The notes: generated from the sequence alone by a model not told the origin. DNA of 34,472 nucleotides from Bacillota bacterium (GCA_029239605.1 JARBUO010000045.1:1-34472); one strand, 5' to 3'. Shown: positions 15,994 to 24,598, numbered from the stretch's first letter. Numbers and translations: made by a program.

Positions 15994-16031
15994 TATCAAA
16001 TTTTTCCTCAAGTGAATGGAAAAACTTGATA
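15994..16031. promoter_or_regulatory. Operator-like inverted repeat upstream of the ene-reductase operon
   Basis: TATCAAATTTTTCC (15994-16007) mirrors GGAAAAACTTGATA (16018-16031) with one mismatch. The core is TTTCC-N10-GGAAA. From the right arm on, 30 or so bases are almost the same as at 3423-3451 (GAAGTT then three variable bases then AAACAGAT). A possible -10, TAATAT, follows at about 16054. The ene-reductase gene starts 55 bases after the repeat. Confidence 0.72.
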
Positions 16032-16085
16032 TGAAGTTTCCAAACAGATCGTTTAATATAAGCTATATACAAGGAGGGATAGAAA

Positions 16086-18068
16086 ATGAGTATGGATCAG
16101 AAAAAACAGTATTCCGGCAAGGAACGTTACAGCAATCTGTTTTCTCCCATCAGAATCGGGAACATCAGATTGAAGAATAGAATCATAGCGGCGCCAACCA
16201 GTCCGAGCATGATAACAACAGAAGGACATATGACACAGGAGATGACCGCCTATCTCGAAGAAAAGGCATTGGGAGGGGCTGCGGTAGTCACCTACGGGGA
16301 AGCCATCGTGCATTCTGCCACTGGGCAATCCCACGCCAAACAGCTTCAGCTGGACGCCTTTGGAGTAAGGACCTCGCTGGTGAACACGGCGAGAGCGATT
16401 CATAACGCCGGTGCATATGCAAATATCCAACTCTCCCACGGCGGAAAATACGGGGGCATTTCCAGCATCGGAGGCGAAGTTGCAAGTGCAAAGACCGCAT
16501 ACGGACCGTCTGAAGAGGTCACCGATAAGGGCGAAATCATACAAGAGATGCCCAAAGAACTAATCTATGAAATCATAGAATCCTATGAGAAGGGCGCAAG
16601 GCTTTGCAAGGATTGCGGCTTTGACATGGTTCAGGTTCATGCGGCACATGGATGGTTGTTCTCTCAGTTTTTATCACCGGTTCAAAATCGTAGGAATGAT
16701 GAGTTTGGTGGAAGCCTGGAAAACAGAGCGAGATTTCTGATGCTTTCGCTGGATGCTGTCAGAGCCGGCGTCGGACCTGGTTTTCCCATCGAGATCAGGC
16801 TTTCCGGTGATGACTTCAGTTTATCGGGACTGAGCCAGAAGGACTGCATCGAGGTGGCTGTCATGATTGATTCCAAGGTGGATCTGATCAATGTATCCTG
16901 TGGAAATCATGAAGATCCTGATCTGTTCTGCAGAACTCATCCGTCAGCATTCTTCCCCCGTGGCTGCAATGTCTATCTTGCGGCAGAAATTAAAAAACAT
17001 GTGAAAACCCCCGTAGCTTGTGTGGGCGGCCTGAATGATCCCGGACAAATGGAACAAATCATAGCGTCAGGGCAGGCCGATCTGGTGGAAGTGGCTCGTG
17101 CACTGTTGGCGGACCCCTATCTTCCGAAAAAAGCCCTGGCTGGCAATGCAGAGGACATCACCCCATGTCTCAGGTGCTATGAATGCTTTGGTGAAACCAT
17201 AAAAGGAGAATCCGTGAAATGCACGGTAAACCCGGTCATGGGACAGCAGATGGCTGCCAAACTGCCGGAAAAGGCACCGGAATGGAAGAAGCGGATTCTC
17301 ATTGCAGGGGGAGGCCCTGCGGGAATGGAAGCGGCTATCGTAGCGGCAGAGCGCGGACATTCTGTGACGCTGGTGGAAAAGAGCAAAACGCTGGGAGGAA
17401 ATCTTCACGCGGCAGGGGCGTCCTTTTTTAAAAAAGACATTATTGATTTTTGTATTGTTATGCAAAAGAGAGTGGAAAAAGCCGGGGTTAACGTTGTCCT
17501 GAATACGGAAGTAACCCCCGAATATATTAAAGAATTTAAACCAGATGCGCTGTTCGTTGCCATCGGGTCAAGAGAAATCATTCCTCCGGTGAAGGGCATC
17601 GAACTTCCGCTCGTTGTAATGGCAGCAGATGCGGAACTGAATCCAGAGAAACTCGGAAAGAGGATCGTAATCATCGGAGGCGGTCTTGTGGGCTGTGAAG
17701 CAGGAGTCTCTTTTGGAAAAGAGGGAAAAGAGATCAAGCTTGTAGAGATGAAAGAAGAATTGATCAGCGATTACAATTTCTTCTATAAGGGTGCATTGCT
17801 TCCCGAACTGAAAAAGTATGCGGAAGTGTATTTGAAAACCACCGTAAAGGAGATCACTCCTCAAGGAGTGATCTGTGAAAACCCGGAAGGCCGTTTCGTC
17901 CTGGAAGCAGATACGGTAATTTGTGCAGCAGGCTACAAAGCACCCTACGACGCTGTTGACAGGCTCTGCGAAACTGTTGATGAATATTATATCATTGGCG
18001 ACTGCAGAAATGCAGGCCAGATTTATCAGGCCGTCAGCACTGCTTACTACGCGGCAAAGGCTGTATAG
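16086..18068 (+). CDS. Old-yellow-enzyme/2,4-dienoyl-CoA-reductase-like 4Fe-4S flavoprotein 1 (ene-reductase)
   Basis: The 660 residues comprise an FMN TIM barrel (about 15-350), a 4Fe-4S motif Cys361/364/367/379 (CLRCYEC...C), an FAD-binding domain (LIAGGGPAGMEAA) and an NAD(P)-binding domain (VIIGGGLVGCEAG), ending in YIIGDCRNAGQIYQA. This is the build of enoate reductases, BaiCD/BaiH bile-acid enzymes and FadH: electrons pass from NAD(P)H via FAD and the cluster to FMN, which reduces an activated C=C bond. The active-site loop reads HAAHGW (185-190); Trp190 replaces the Tyr usually acting as proton donor. AAGGAGGG precedes the ATG. It heads a five-gene operon and is paralogous to 28238-30199. 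The substrate is unknown and need not be a CoA ester. Confidence 0.9.
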   Translation: MSMDQKKQYSGKERYSNLFSPIRIGNIRLKNRIIAAPTSPSMITTEGHMTQEMTAYLEEKALGGAAVVTYGEAIVHSATGQSHAKQLQLDAFGVRTSLVNTARAIHNAGAYANIQLSHGGKYGGISSIGGEVASAKTAYGPSEEVTDKGEIIQEMPKELIYEIIESYEKGARLCKDCGFDMVQVHAAHGWLFSQFLSPVQNRRNDEFGGSLENRARFLMLSLDAVRAGVGPGFPIEIRLSGDDFSLSGLSQKDCIEVAVMIDSKVDLINVSCGNHEDPDLFCRTHPSAFFPRGCNVYLAAEIKKHVKTPVACVGGLNDPGQMEQIIASGQADLVEVARALLADPYLPKKALAGNAEDITPCLRCYECFGETIKGESVKCTVNPVMGQQMAAKLPEKAPEWKKRILIAGGGPAGMEAAIVAAERGHSVTLVEKSKTLGGNLHAAGASFFKKDIIDFCIVMQKRVEKAGVNVVLNTEVTPEYIKEFKPDALFVAIGSREIIPPVKGIELPLVVMAADAELNPEKLGKRIVIIGGGLVGCEAGVSFGKEGKEIKLVEMKEELISDYNFFYKGALLPELKKYAEVYLKTTVKEITPQGVICENPEGRFVLEADTVICAAGYKAPYDAVDRLCETVDEYYIIGDCRNAGQIYQAVSTAYYAAKAV

Positions 18069-18094
18069 AAACAAAAGACATAAGGAGCAAACTA

Positions 18095-19240
18095 ATGAAT
18101 TACCAATTTTTTGTGCAAAGTGATATAACATTTGGACTGAATTCCGTGGAAAAGCTGCCGGAGATTCTTGCATCTTACGGAGCGAAGCAGGTTATGGTCA
18201 TTTATGATGAAGGCGTTAAACTCGCAGGAATTTCAGAAAAAGTTCTGGCAGAGGTCCGTAAGGCTGGCGTAAGCGTCACCGTCTACGATAAGGTTCTGCC
18301 CAATCCATCCAATGAGCTTGTTGAGGAAGCCGGCGAGCTAGCAAGAGCAAGCGGCATTGACGTATTTGTAGCGGTAGGAGGCGGCAGCAGCATCGATCTT
18401 GCCAAGGCAGTGAATGTACTGATGACAAACCCGTCCCCCATCGGACAGTACGGTGGAATCGGCAACGTGAAGCACGCGGTACTTCCTCTGGTGGCCATAC
18501 CCACAACCGCAGGAACATCGAGTGAAATCACCAACGTAGTGGCGCTGACCGATACAAAAGCGGTATGCAAATACGTGATTATCGACAATAAAATTACAGC
18601 CACCAACGTGATCATTGATCCCGCTTTCACAAGAACCATGCCAAAGTCAGTGACTGCGGCCACGGGCATGGATGCCATTACCCATGCGGTTGAAAGCTTT
18701 ATTTCCAACATGGCAACACCTTTGACGGAGTACCACTCGCTAAAAGGGCTTCAGATTCTGTATCAAAATCTGCCATTGGCTGTTGAGAATGGTGAAAACA
18801 TGGAAGCAAGAGAGCAGATGATGCTGGGTTGTATCATTGCAGGGTTTGGCTTCTCCAATGCGAACCTGGGTCTTGTCCACGGCATCGCGCATACGCTGAG
18901 CGCACATTTTCATCTGGCCCATGGGATGGCGAACGCTACGGTTCTCCCCTATGTAATGGAATTCAATGCACAGAGCTGCCCTGAGAAGATGATTGAAATG
19001 GCAAAGGCCATCGGTCTTGCTGTGTCAGGCAATGCAGACGAAGACAAATACGTGTTTGCAAAGGAATTAGAAAGAATGACTGCTTCTTTGGGAATTAAAA
19101 AATTGTCCGAACAGGGAATTCAGGAGAAAGATTTGGAAATGCTTGCTGGTGAAGTTCTGAAGGAACCAGTGCTTAACTTCAATCCAAGACAAAACATTAC
19201 AAAGGAACAAGTTCTGGAGATTCTCAGGAAAGCATTGTAA
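18095..19240 (+). CDS. Iron-containing alcohol dehydrogenase (FucO/AdhB-like)
   Basis: The 381-residue product is full length for group III alcohol dehydrogenases. The NAD(P) motif is VGGGSSIDLAKAV (94-106), and the metal ligands are Asp193 and His197 (GMDAITHAVES), His262 (LVHGIAH) and His276 (LAHGMANA). It is closest in style to lactaldehyde/1,2-propanediol oxidoreductase and broad alcohol dehydrogenases. Such enzymes reversibly reduce aldehydes with NAD(P)H, which regenerates cofactor in anaerobes. It follows the ene-reductase by 26 bases with AAGGAG upstream and precedes a class II aldolase, so it may reduce the aldehyde released by that enzyme (inference). A more distant iron dehydrogenase closes the same operon. 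Confidence 0.93.
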   Translation: MNYQFFVQSDITFGLNSVEKLPEILASYGAKQVMVIYDEGVKLAGISEKVLAEVRKAGVSVTVYDKVLPNPSNELVEEAGELARASGIDVFVAVGGGSSIDLAKAVNVLMTNPSPIGQYGGIGNVKHAVLPLVAIPTTAGTSSEITNVVALTDTKAVCKYVIIDNKITATNVIIDPAFTRTMPKSVTAATGMDAITHAVESFISNMATPLTEYHSLKGLQILYQNLPLAVENGENMEAREQMMLGCIIAGFGFSNANLGLVHGIAHTLSAHFHLAHGMANATVLPYVMEFNAQSCPEKMIEMAKAIGLAVSGNADEDKYVFAKELERMTASLGIKKLSEQGIQEKDLEMLAGEVLKEPVLNFNPRQNITKEQVLEILRKAL

Positions 19241-19317
19241 TGCAACAAATAAATCAATAGCGGTTCATTGCCGGAAACTGCCGGCGCACTGAAACCAATC
19301 AATGGAAAGGACTTACT

Positions 19318-19959
19318 ATGAAATACGAAAAGATTAGAAAACAAGTTTTAGAGGCTATTTTAGAAGCGGTAGAGATGGGACTGATAAAGGGAACTTCTGG
19401 AAACATCGCAGTGAGGGATGAGGTGGAAGATGTCATTGCCATAACACCCAGCAGCGTTGCATATAAAACGATGAAAGCCGAAGATATTGCAATTGTTGAT
19501 CTCAATGGAAAATGGATCGATGGGCCATATAAGCCTTCTTCTGAAACACCGATGCACACCGCAGTACTGAGAGCAAGAAAGGATGTCAAGGCAACCGTAC
19601 ATACTCATGGCATGTTTGCTACAATCATGGCAATGGATGATGAGGCGCTGCAGCCAACAACACCACCCCAGGCAGAATTTGCACCTGTTGAGATTGTACC
19701 GTTCATCATGCCTGGAAGTGATGATCTTGCAGACTGCGTTGTGTCAACCCTTGGCGCGGACGGAAGAGCTGTTCTGTTGAAAAACCACGGAATGTTCTGC
19801 TGCGGAAAAACCATCAAAGATGCAATGGCAGCGACGGTTTATACGGAAGAAATGGCTACTACTGCATATTATGCAAAGCTTCATGGGAATTTTAAACCAC
19901 TGCCTGAAGCTGCAATTATGAAAATGAAAGAACTGATCGCAGCAGATAAAGCAGTCTAA
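19318..19959 (+). CDS. Class II aldolase/epimerase family protein (fuculose-phosphate-aldolase-like)
   Basis: The 213-residue product has the FucA/AraD fold. Zinc ligands His95 and His97 (VHTHG) and His157 (KNHG), and catalytic Glu76 (SSETPMH), line up closely with FucA positions 92, 94, 155 and 73. GTSGNIAVR (25-33) is the phosphate-binding loop. In this family the enzyme cleaves a ketose 1-phosphate to dihydroxyacetone phosphate and an aldehyde, or epimerises a pentulose phosphate. It sits between an alcohol dehydrogenase and a hydroxyacid dehydrogenase, fitting the aldolase role more than the epimerase role. The distant FGGY kinase, with the same type of operator, is a candidate source of its substrate (inference). 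AAAGGAC precedes the ATG. Confidence 0.9.
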   Translation: MKYEKIRKQVLEAILEAVEMGLIKGTSGNIAVRDEVEDVIAITPSSVAYKTMKAEDIAIVDLNGKWIDGPYKPSSETPMHTAVLRARKDVKATVHTHGMFATIMAMDDEALQPTTPPQAEFAPVEIVPFIMPGSDDLADCVVSTLGADGRAVLLKNHGMFCCGKTIKDAMAATVYTEEMATTAYYAKLHGNFKPLPEAAIMKMKELIAADKAV

Positions 19960-20001
19960 AAGCAGTTTAAGGAGAAAAGCTATTTAAGCAGAAAAGAAGA
20001 A

Positions 20002-20019
20002 AAACTGTTTAAACAGTTT
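20002..20019. repeat. Perfect 18-bp palindrome in the aldolase/hydroxyacid dehydrogenase gap
   Basis: AAACTGTTTAAACAGTTT reads the same on both strands. Around it the gap (19960-20067) contains several AGCAGT/TTAAGC words (for example 19970, 19986, 20030), giving a repetitive purine-rich leader. It may be a regulator site or RNA structure inside the operon. Confidence 0.4.
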
Positions 20020-20067
20020 CACAGGAAAAGCAGTTAAGCCCAAAAAAGCAATATGGAGGCCTATGAA

Positions 20068-21120
20068 ATGAAAAAGAAGCTAGCACTTTGTACACCGATT
20101 CCGGAGAAAAAATTAAATTTGATTAAAGAATATTGTGATATAACGATCTGCGGTGAATTAAAACACGGAAAAGGAAATGCTGCGGAAGAACAGACAAAAA
20201 ATGAATGCATGGGAAATGAACTTATCGTGCTTGGAGATGAATATGCCGGTGCGGAGACCATAAAGGCCTGGACGGATGCGGGAATGAAATTCATCGGCGT
20301 TGCCAAAGGTACCCCTGTCACGGTGGATCATAGCGCAATCAGAGAAGCTGCCCTTGAACTTTCCTATACACCGGGAAGAAATGCTGTTGCTGTTGCGGAA
20401 TTCACCATCGGGCTGATGATTGCTTCTACGAGAAACCTGGCGGTAAGCAGTACCGGGCTGCACCTGGGAGAACATCTTGGGGCACCTTCTGCGGATGTGT
20501 ATCAGGTACCTGATATTAAGAATGTGGTCTGGGGACCCCTAGACGAGAATCATCCGTTTACAGATTATGGCATTGGCTTTGAGCTTTATGGAAGAACGCT
20601 TGGAATCGCCGGATACGGCGCCATTGGTTCGGAAGTTGCAAAACGGGCCATCGCACTAGGCATGGAAGTCATCGCCTACGATCCTTATTGCCCGGAGGAG
20701 CGGATCAAGGCCGACGGAGTTGTGCCTGTGAATCTGGATACGATGCTTGGAAAGAGCGATATCGTCAGCATCCATCTGCCGGTTCTGCCGTCCACCACTG
20801 CAATTGTCAACAAGGACTGGTTCTCAAAGATGAAGCCCACCGCTTATGTAGTGAATACAGCCAGAGCCGCGGTGATCCATCAGCAAGATTTTGTCGAAGC
20901 GCTGCAGAACAAGGTAATCGCAGGTGCTGCGGTGGATGTTTACTGGCAGGAGCCGATTCCGGCGAATCATCCGCTCCTCTCCATGAGAAATGTTACGCTA
21001 ACGCCACATATGGCAGGACTCACGGTTGATGTGGACCGTTGGTCGGGAGAAATCATGGGGGATGAGGTCATTGCGTATCTAAAAGGAGAAACGAGAAAAC
21101 ATCTCTGGAAATTAGGTTAG
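20068..21120 (+). CDS. D-isomer-specific 2-hydroxyacid dehydrogenase family protein
   Basis: The 350-residue product has the two-domain fold of the D-2-hydroxyacid dehydrogenases: NAD-binding GYGAIG (182-187) followed by the acidic YDPY, and the catalytic set Arg266 (NTARAA), Glu295 (WQEPI) and His314 (TPHMAG). Family members interconvert 2-keto acids and D-2-hydroxy acids, such as lactate, glycerate, phosphoglycerate or erythronate phosphate. GGAGG at 20055-20059 fits the ATG at 20068; an ATG at 20053 would overlap the ribosome site. It ends 4 bases before the next gene, so the two are translationally linked. In this operon it may act on a 2-keto or 2-hydroxy acid product of the pathway; which one is not visible. 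Confidence 0.9.
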   Translation: MKKKLALCTPIPEKKLNLIKEYCDITICGELKHGKGNAAEEQTKNECMGNELIVLGDEYAGAETIKAWTDAGMKFIGVAKGTPVTVDHSAIREAALELSYTPGRNAVAVAEFTIGLMIASTRNLAVSSTGLHLGEHLGAPSADVYQVPDIKNVVWGPLDENHPFTDYGIGFELYGRTLGIAGYGAIGSEVAKRAIALGMEVIAYDPYCPEERIKADGVVPVNLDTMLGKSDIVSIHLPVLPSTTAIVNKDWFSKMKPTAYVVNTARAAVIHQQDFVEALQNKVIAGAAVDVYWQEPIPANHPLLSMRNVTLTPHMAGLTVDVDRWSGEIMGDEVIAYLKGETRKHLWKLG

Positions 21121-21124
21121 AAAA

Positions 21125-22279
21125 ATGATTGATTTCAACTTTACATTACCCACAGAAATAAAATTCGGACGGGGTACTCATCTTGAAGCGGGAAAGCTTG
21201 TTCGAAAACTGGGAAGAAAAGCACTCATTCATTACGGAAGCGATCGCATCCGCAAGAACGGTCTTCTGGAACAGATCGAAGCGCAGCTTCGGCAGGAAGG
21301 CGTCTCGTTCGTCGAATGGGGAGGTGTTCGGCCCAATCCTTCGGTGGAGGATGCAAGAAAAGCGGCGTATCGATGCAAAGAGGAACGAATTGACTGCATT
21401 CTGGCCATCGGAGGAGGAAGCGTTGTGGATTCTGCAAAGGCAGTAGCCATGGGAGCTCGATTTGAGGGAGATCTTTGGTCGATTTACTGCGGAGAGCAGC
21501 AGATCCCCGCAGATCCACTTCCTGTCGGTGTTGTGCTTACCATTCCGGCAACAGGCAGCGAAGCAAACGGGGTATCTGTTCTTTCCAATTACGAGTTGGG
21601 GGATAAGGCAGCCATTGCCAGTCCTGCATCGATTCCGAAATTTGCTGTACTCAATCCGGAACTGACCCTGTCCATACCGCAAAAGGAGACTGCAATTGCT
21701 GCTGCCGATATCTTTTCTCATTGCTTTGAAAGGTATTTCGATCTGAGAAGAACGAGCCGGATCTGGGATGAACTTTGTGAGGGCGCAATGCGAACGGTGG
21801 TGAGCATCACGCCGCCGCTGTTAGGTGAACTCAAGAACTATGTCCTGCGCAGTGAGCTGATGTGGAGCGCCACGGTTGCCCACAGCAATATGTTGGGACC
21901 GGGCGGTGATTTCGCATGCCACGGCCTTGCTCATGCTCTTACCGTCGAATATGGTATTCCTCACGGGGCAGCCCTTGCCCTGATTATGCCGGCCTGGAGC
22001 AGCTACGCCTATCCCCATGCAAGGGAGCGTTTTGATCAATTTGCAGCTACTGTTTGGGGTGAGGCTGACGGTTTGGCGGGAATCGAGAAGCTGACAAAAT
22101 TCTTACGCGCTCTTGGCCTGGCAACAAGCCTTGGAGAATGGGGAGTTGTAGATTTCAGCCCTGATCAGCTAGCAGATAAAGCCTTTGCTCACGGACAGGA
22201 ATATCTTGGCGGAGGGCTTATGAATATAAAACGCTTCGATGCGGAAGCAATCTATCAAAAACTAGCACAGCGTATTTAA
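21125..22279 (+). CDS. Iron-containing alcohol dehydrogenase (BdhA/YqhD-like)
   Basis: The 384 residues form a second iron-type dehydrogenase of another subfamily, like NADPH butanol dehydrogenases: LAIGGGSVVDSAKA (93-106), IPATGSEANGVSVL (140-153), metal ligands Asp195, His199 (DIFSHCFE), His266 (CHGLAH) and His280 (GIPHGAAL). YqhD-type enzymes mainly reduce toxic or short-chain aldehydes in the cytoplasm. Only four bases separate it from the preceding stop, and no good ribosome site is visible, so it probably depends on the upstream gene for translation. It is the last gene of the operon; a terminator follows at 22362. Confidence 0.93.
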   Translation: MIDFNFTLPTEIKFGRGTHLEAGKLVRKLGRKALIHYGSDRIRKNGLLEQIEAQLRQEGVSFVEWGGVRPNPSVEDARKAAYRCKEERIDCILAIGGGSVVDSAKAVAMGARFEGDLWSIYCGEQQIPADPLPVGVVLTIPATGSEANGVSVLSNYELGDKAAIASPASIPKFAVLNPELTLSIPQKETAIAAADIFSHCFERYFDLRRTSRIWDELCEGAMRTVVSITPPLLGELKNYVLRSELMWSATVAHSNMLGPGGDFACHGLAHALTVEYGIPHGAALALIMPAWSSYAYPHARERFDQFAATVWGEADGLAGIEKLTKFLRALGLATSLGEWGVVDFSPDQLADKAFAHGQEYLGGGLMNIKRFDAEAIYQKLAQRI

Positions 22280-22361
22280 ATTAACTAGCCGTTAAACATG
22301 TCTGAACAGTGTACTTAAATTAACTGGACATGAAACGCTGTACTAGCATAATTTCTCTTTA

Positions 22362-22389
22362 CAGGCGCCTCATGAAAGTGAGGCGCCTG
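22362..22389. terminator. Bidirectional hairpin between the converging operon and Crp/Fnr gene
   Basis: CAGGCGCCTCA (22362-22372) and TGAGGCGCCTG (22379-22389) are exact inverted copies with a TGAAAG loop. No long T-run follows. A partial copy, AAAGTGAGGCGCTTT, occurs at about 22452-22466, nearer the regulator stop. Between 22280 and 22361 are two imperfect copies of a word beginning TTAAATTAACT and ending CTGTAC or GTGTAC. Confidence 0.7.
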
Positions 22390-22471
22390 CTGCAATTTGA
22401 CTCATATTGCAGCTTGACGTAGCCCAGTTTGACATAGGCCCTCGTAACCTTTAAAGTGAGGCGCTTTGCAT

Positions 22472-23179
22472 CTACATATATTGATCCGAGGAAAGGCGCA
22501 TCAGCTGATCGGGATCGAGAACCCGGTAGCCCCCTTTCCCTTTCTCTATGATTCCTTTTTCCTTGAGCTCCTTTAAAGTACGGTGGAGGTGACGATAACT
22601 GGTCCCGAGGATTTCCGCCGTTTCTGAAAGTCCTTCCTTAAAGATCAAAACCTCTTTCTCGTGTTCCAGACCTTTCTCAGCAGAAGCGAGGATATAGGCA
22701 CAGAGCCTGTTTTCCAATGAGTAATAAATATTCAGGGAAGAATTGCTGGAAGAGTTGCAAAGTTTCTGGGCAAGCAGTTCTGCCATCTGGCGCAGAAAGA
22801 TGGGATCATCGTAAAGAAGATGTTTTGTATAAGCGAGAGGCAGGGCAATGCAGTAGGAATCCTGAGCGGCCTGAATGAGAGTGTAGGGATTGGACTTGTT
22901 AAACAACTCAAGGTCACCTAAAATTCCAAACTTGGTATAAAAGTACAGGAGCTGACGCTTTCCGTTGCTTAATAGAGAGCATACTTTGATCCTGCCCTCG
23001 ACAAAAAAATAGATGTATTGAATATTCTCCTTCTGTTTGTAGATGTACTCACCCTTTGAGAACTTTACAAGAGACATATATTTCAAATACTCAGGATAAT
23101 AGTCGGGACGAAAGAATTCTTTCAGCCGAAACCGCTTCATATAGTAATATATTTTATCTCGATTATCCATAAATTCCAT
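22472..23179 (-). CDS. Crp/Fnr-family transcriptional regulator
   Basis: The 235-residue product has an N-terminal cyclic-nucleotide-like sensor domain (KFSKGEYIYKQKENIQYIYFFVEGRIKV, GILGDLELF) and a C-terminal winged helix (LSETAEILGTSYRHLHRTLKELKEKGII, about 183-210). It has few cysteines and no Fnr-type N-terminal cluster, so oxygen sensing through iron-sulfur is not supported; the ligand is unknown. GGAGT lies 11-12 bases before this ATG; a second ATG four codons on is possible. It diverges from importer 2, and the shared 270-base gap holds a 12-bp palindrome, so it probably controls importer 2 and the second ene-reductase, and perhaps itself (inference). Confidence 0.88.
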   Translation of the reverse strand: MEFMDNRDKIYYYMKRFRLKEFFRPDYYPEYLKYMSLVKFSKGEYIYKQKENIQYIYFFVEGRIKVCSLLSNGKRQLLYFYTKFGILGDLELFNKSNPYTLIQAAQDSYCIALPLAYTKHLLYDDPIFLRQMAELLAQKLCNSSSNSSLNIYYSLENRLCAYILASAEKGLEHEKEVLIFKEGLSETAEILGTSYRHLHRTLKELKEKGIIEKGKGGYRVLDPDQLMRLSSDQYM

Positions 23180-23271
23180 GCGATATTATCACTCCTAATA
23201 TAATCCTCTAGCCATCATAATCTTGTTTTTTAGACCTTTCTAAACGTAAATACAAATGGGACGAGGAATTG

Positions 23272-23320
23272 GGACATATGTCCTAAAAATAATCAATTTC
23301 ATTATGACACAGGTCCTAAT
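23272..23320. promoter_or_regulatory. Palindrome GGACATATGTCC and a related half-site
   Basis: A perfect 12-bp palindrome, GGACATATGTCC, lies at 23272-23283, followed by TAAA. A related word, GACACAGGTCCTAAT, occurs at 23306-23320; the two TCCTAA words are 33 bases apart, about three DNA turns. They lie between the Crp/Fnr gene and importer 2 and are the best candidates for that regulator's target. They do not match the TTGAT-N4-ATCAA Fnr site or the TTTCC-N10-GGAAA repeats. Confidence 0.5.
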
Positions 23321-23451
23321 TGTTATCAAGCAAATTATGATACCTTATAGAAGAACAAAGCAACGGCAAACCAGTTGACACATAAGGGCAAACCCTATTT
23401 ATGGCAAGTCTGGTGGCAAAAGAAAAAAATAATGGAAATGGGAGAAAAATC

Positions 23452-24582
23452 ATGAAAAAGTTAGTGAAAAATGTGCTGCCCGGAGTACTGGCATGCTCCT
23501 TGATTCTATTTAGTTTTACAGGCTGCGGTGGTGGTGAAAATGCTGCATCCGGCGGTGGAGAGACCCCTGATGGTGCAGCAACAGGCAAATATGCCGTCAG
23601 CGGCAACATCTGGGGCCAAGGCGTCAATGCACTGGATGTCATTGCAGGAGAAGCACAGTATGTAAACGAATCGTTAGGAAACTCTTTCAAGATATACAAC
23701 GATAACTTTACGGCTGATACCCAGGCCAGCAATATCCAGAACATGGCATCCTCAGGGACACAGGGTATGATGATCTTCGGATCCGTTCCTACGCTGTATC
23801 AGACGCTTTCCTCAACCTGCGAAAAGGCTAAGATTCCCTTCGTTATATTTGATCAGATTCCTACGGATGAGAAAATTCTTGATAAGCTGGAGCAAAACGC
23901 ATTCTATGTAGGCAGTGTGGGAACCGACAACTATTCCGCGGGTGCCAACGCTGCAAGAAAAATGCAGGAAAACGGAATTGAATCAGCATTCATCCTTGGC
24001 GGTGCAGTAGGAGATCCTGTTCATGACGCCAGAGTAAAGGGCTTCACCGAGACCTTTGAAAAAGGAGGCGGAAAGGTACTGGCCGCAGGTCGCTGTGATT
24101 CTCCTTCTGATGCCGCAACAAAAGGTGACGATCTTGTATCCGCAAACCCAGATTGCCAGGGAATCTATGCACTGACCGGTGATTATGCCATCGGCTCAAT
24201 CACAGCACTTTCCAATCACAATAAAGAAATGGCCATTTATTGCTCCGATACCACTGAAGAATGTATCAGCCATATTCAGGACGGCACAATTGCTTACGGA
24301 GATGGCGGCTCAAAAATCGTAACGACCCTTGCCGCATTACTCTTGAATAATTATCTGAATGGGAACGCAATTAAGGGAAATGATGGAGTAGCGCCTTACT
24401 TTAATACCATCGTGCCATTTGAAATCAATGCAGAGAATGCTTCGCTGTATTCCGAGTATTTTCTGAAAGGTCATCCGATGAATGCCGATGCATTAAAGAC
24501 CTTAGTAGGAGAAGGAGTTACTTATCAGACCTTCATTGACTTCATCATAAATTACAACTTGGAAGAAATCGCTTCTAAATAA
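23452..24582 (+). CDS. Ribose-type ABC transporter substrate-binding lipoprotein (importer 2)
   Basis: The 376-residue product is a paralogue of 3812-4966. It has a lipoprotein signal (MKKLVKNV, hydrophobic core, FSFTGC with Cys25), a Gly-rich linker, then the ribose-type fold (NIWGQGVNALDVIAGEAQYVNESLG, TQGMMIFGSVPTLYQTL, IPFVIFDQIPTDE, DARVKGFTETFEKGGG). It has the same WGQGV near the start and YQTF-DFI-NYN at the end as the first copy, suggesting related ligands. GGGAG at 23440 fits the ATG at 23452; the open frame extends up to 23401 but lacks a signal there. It begins a five-gene unit that ends with an ene-reductase. The ligand is unknown. Confidence 0.9.
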   Translation: MKKLVKNVLPGVLACSLILFSFTGCGGGENAASGGGETPDGAATGKYAVSGNIWGQGVNALDVIAGEAQYVNESLGNSFKIYNDNFTADTQASNIQNMASSGTQGMMIFGSVPTLYQTLSSTCEKAKIPFVIFDQIPTDEKILDKLEQNAFYVGSVGTDNYSAGANAARKMQENGIESAFILGGAVGDPVHDARVKGFTETFEKGGGKVLAAGRCDSPSDAATKGDDLVSANPDCQGIYALTGDYAIGSITALSNHNKEMAIYCSDTTEECISHIQDGTIAYGDGGSKIVTTLAALLLNNYLNGNAIKGNDGVAPYFNTIVPFEINAENASLYSEYFLKGHPMNADALKTLVGEGVTYQTFIDFIINYNLEEIASK

Positions 24583-24598
24583 ATCACGAAGGAAAGTT

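Noticed and set aside
8771-16000. AI-2 (Lsr) uptake locus
   Set aside because: A two-permease importer with an FGGY kinase resembles Lsr, but no LsrF, LsrG or LsrR-like genes are present and the aldolase is class II.
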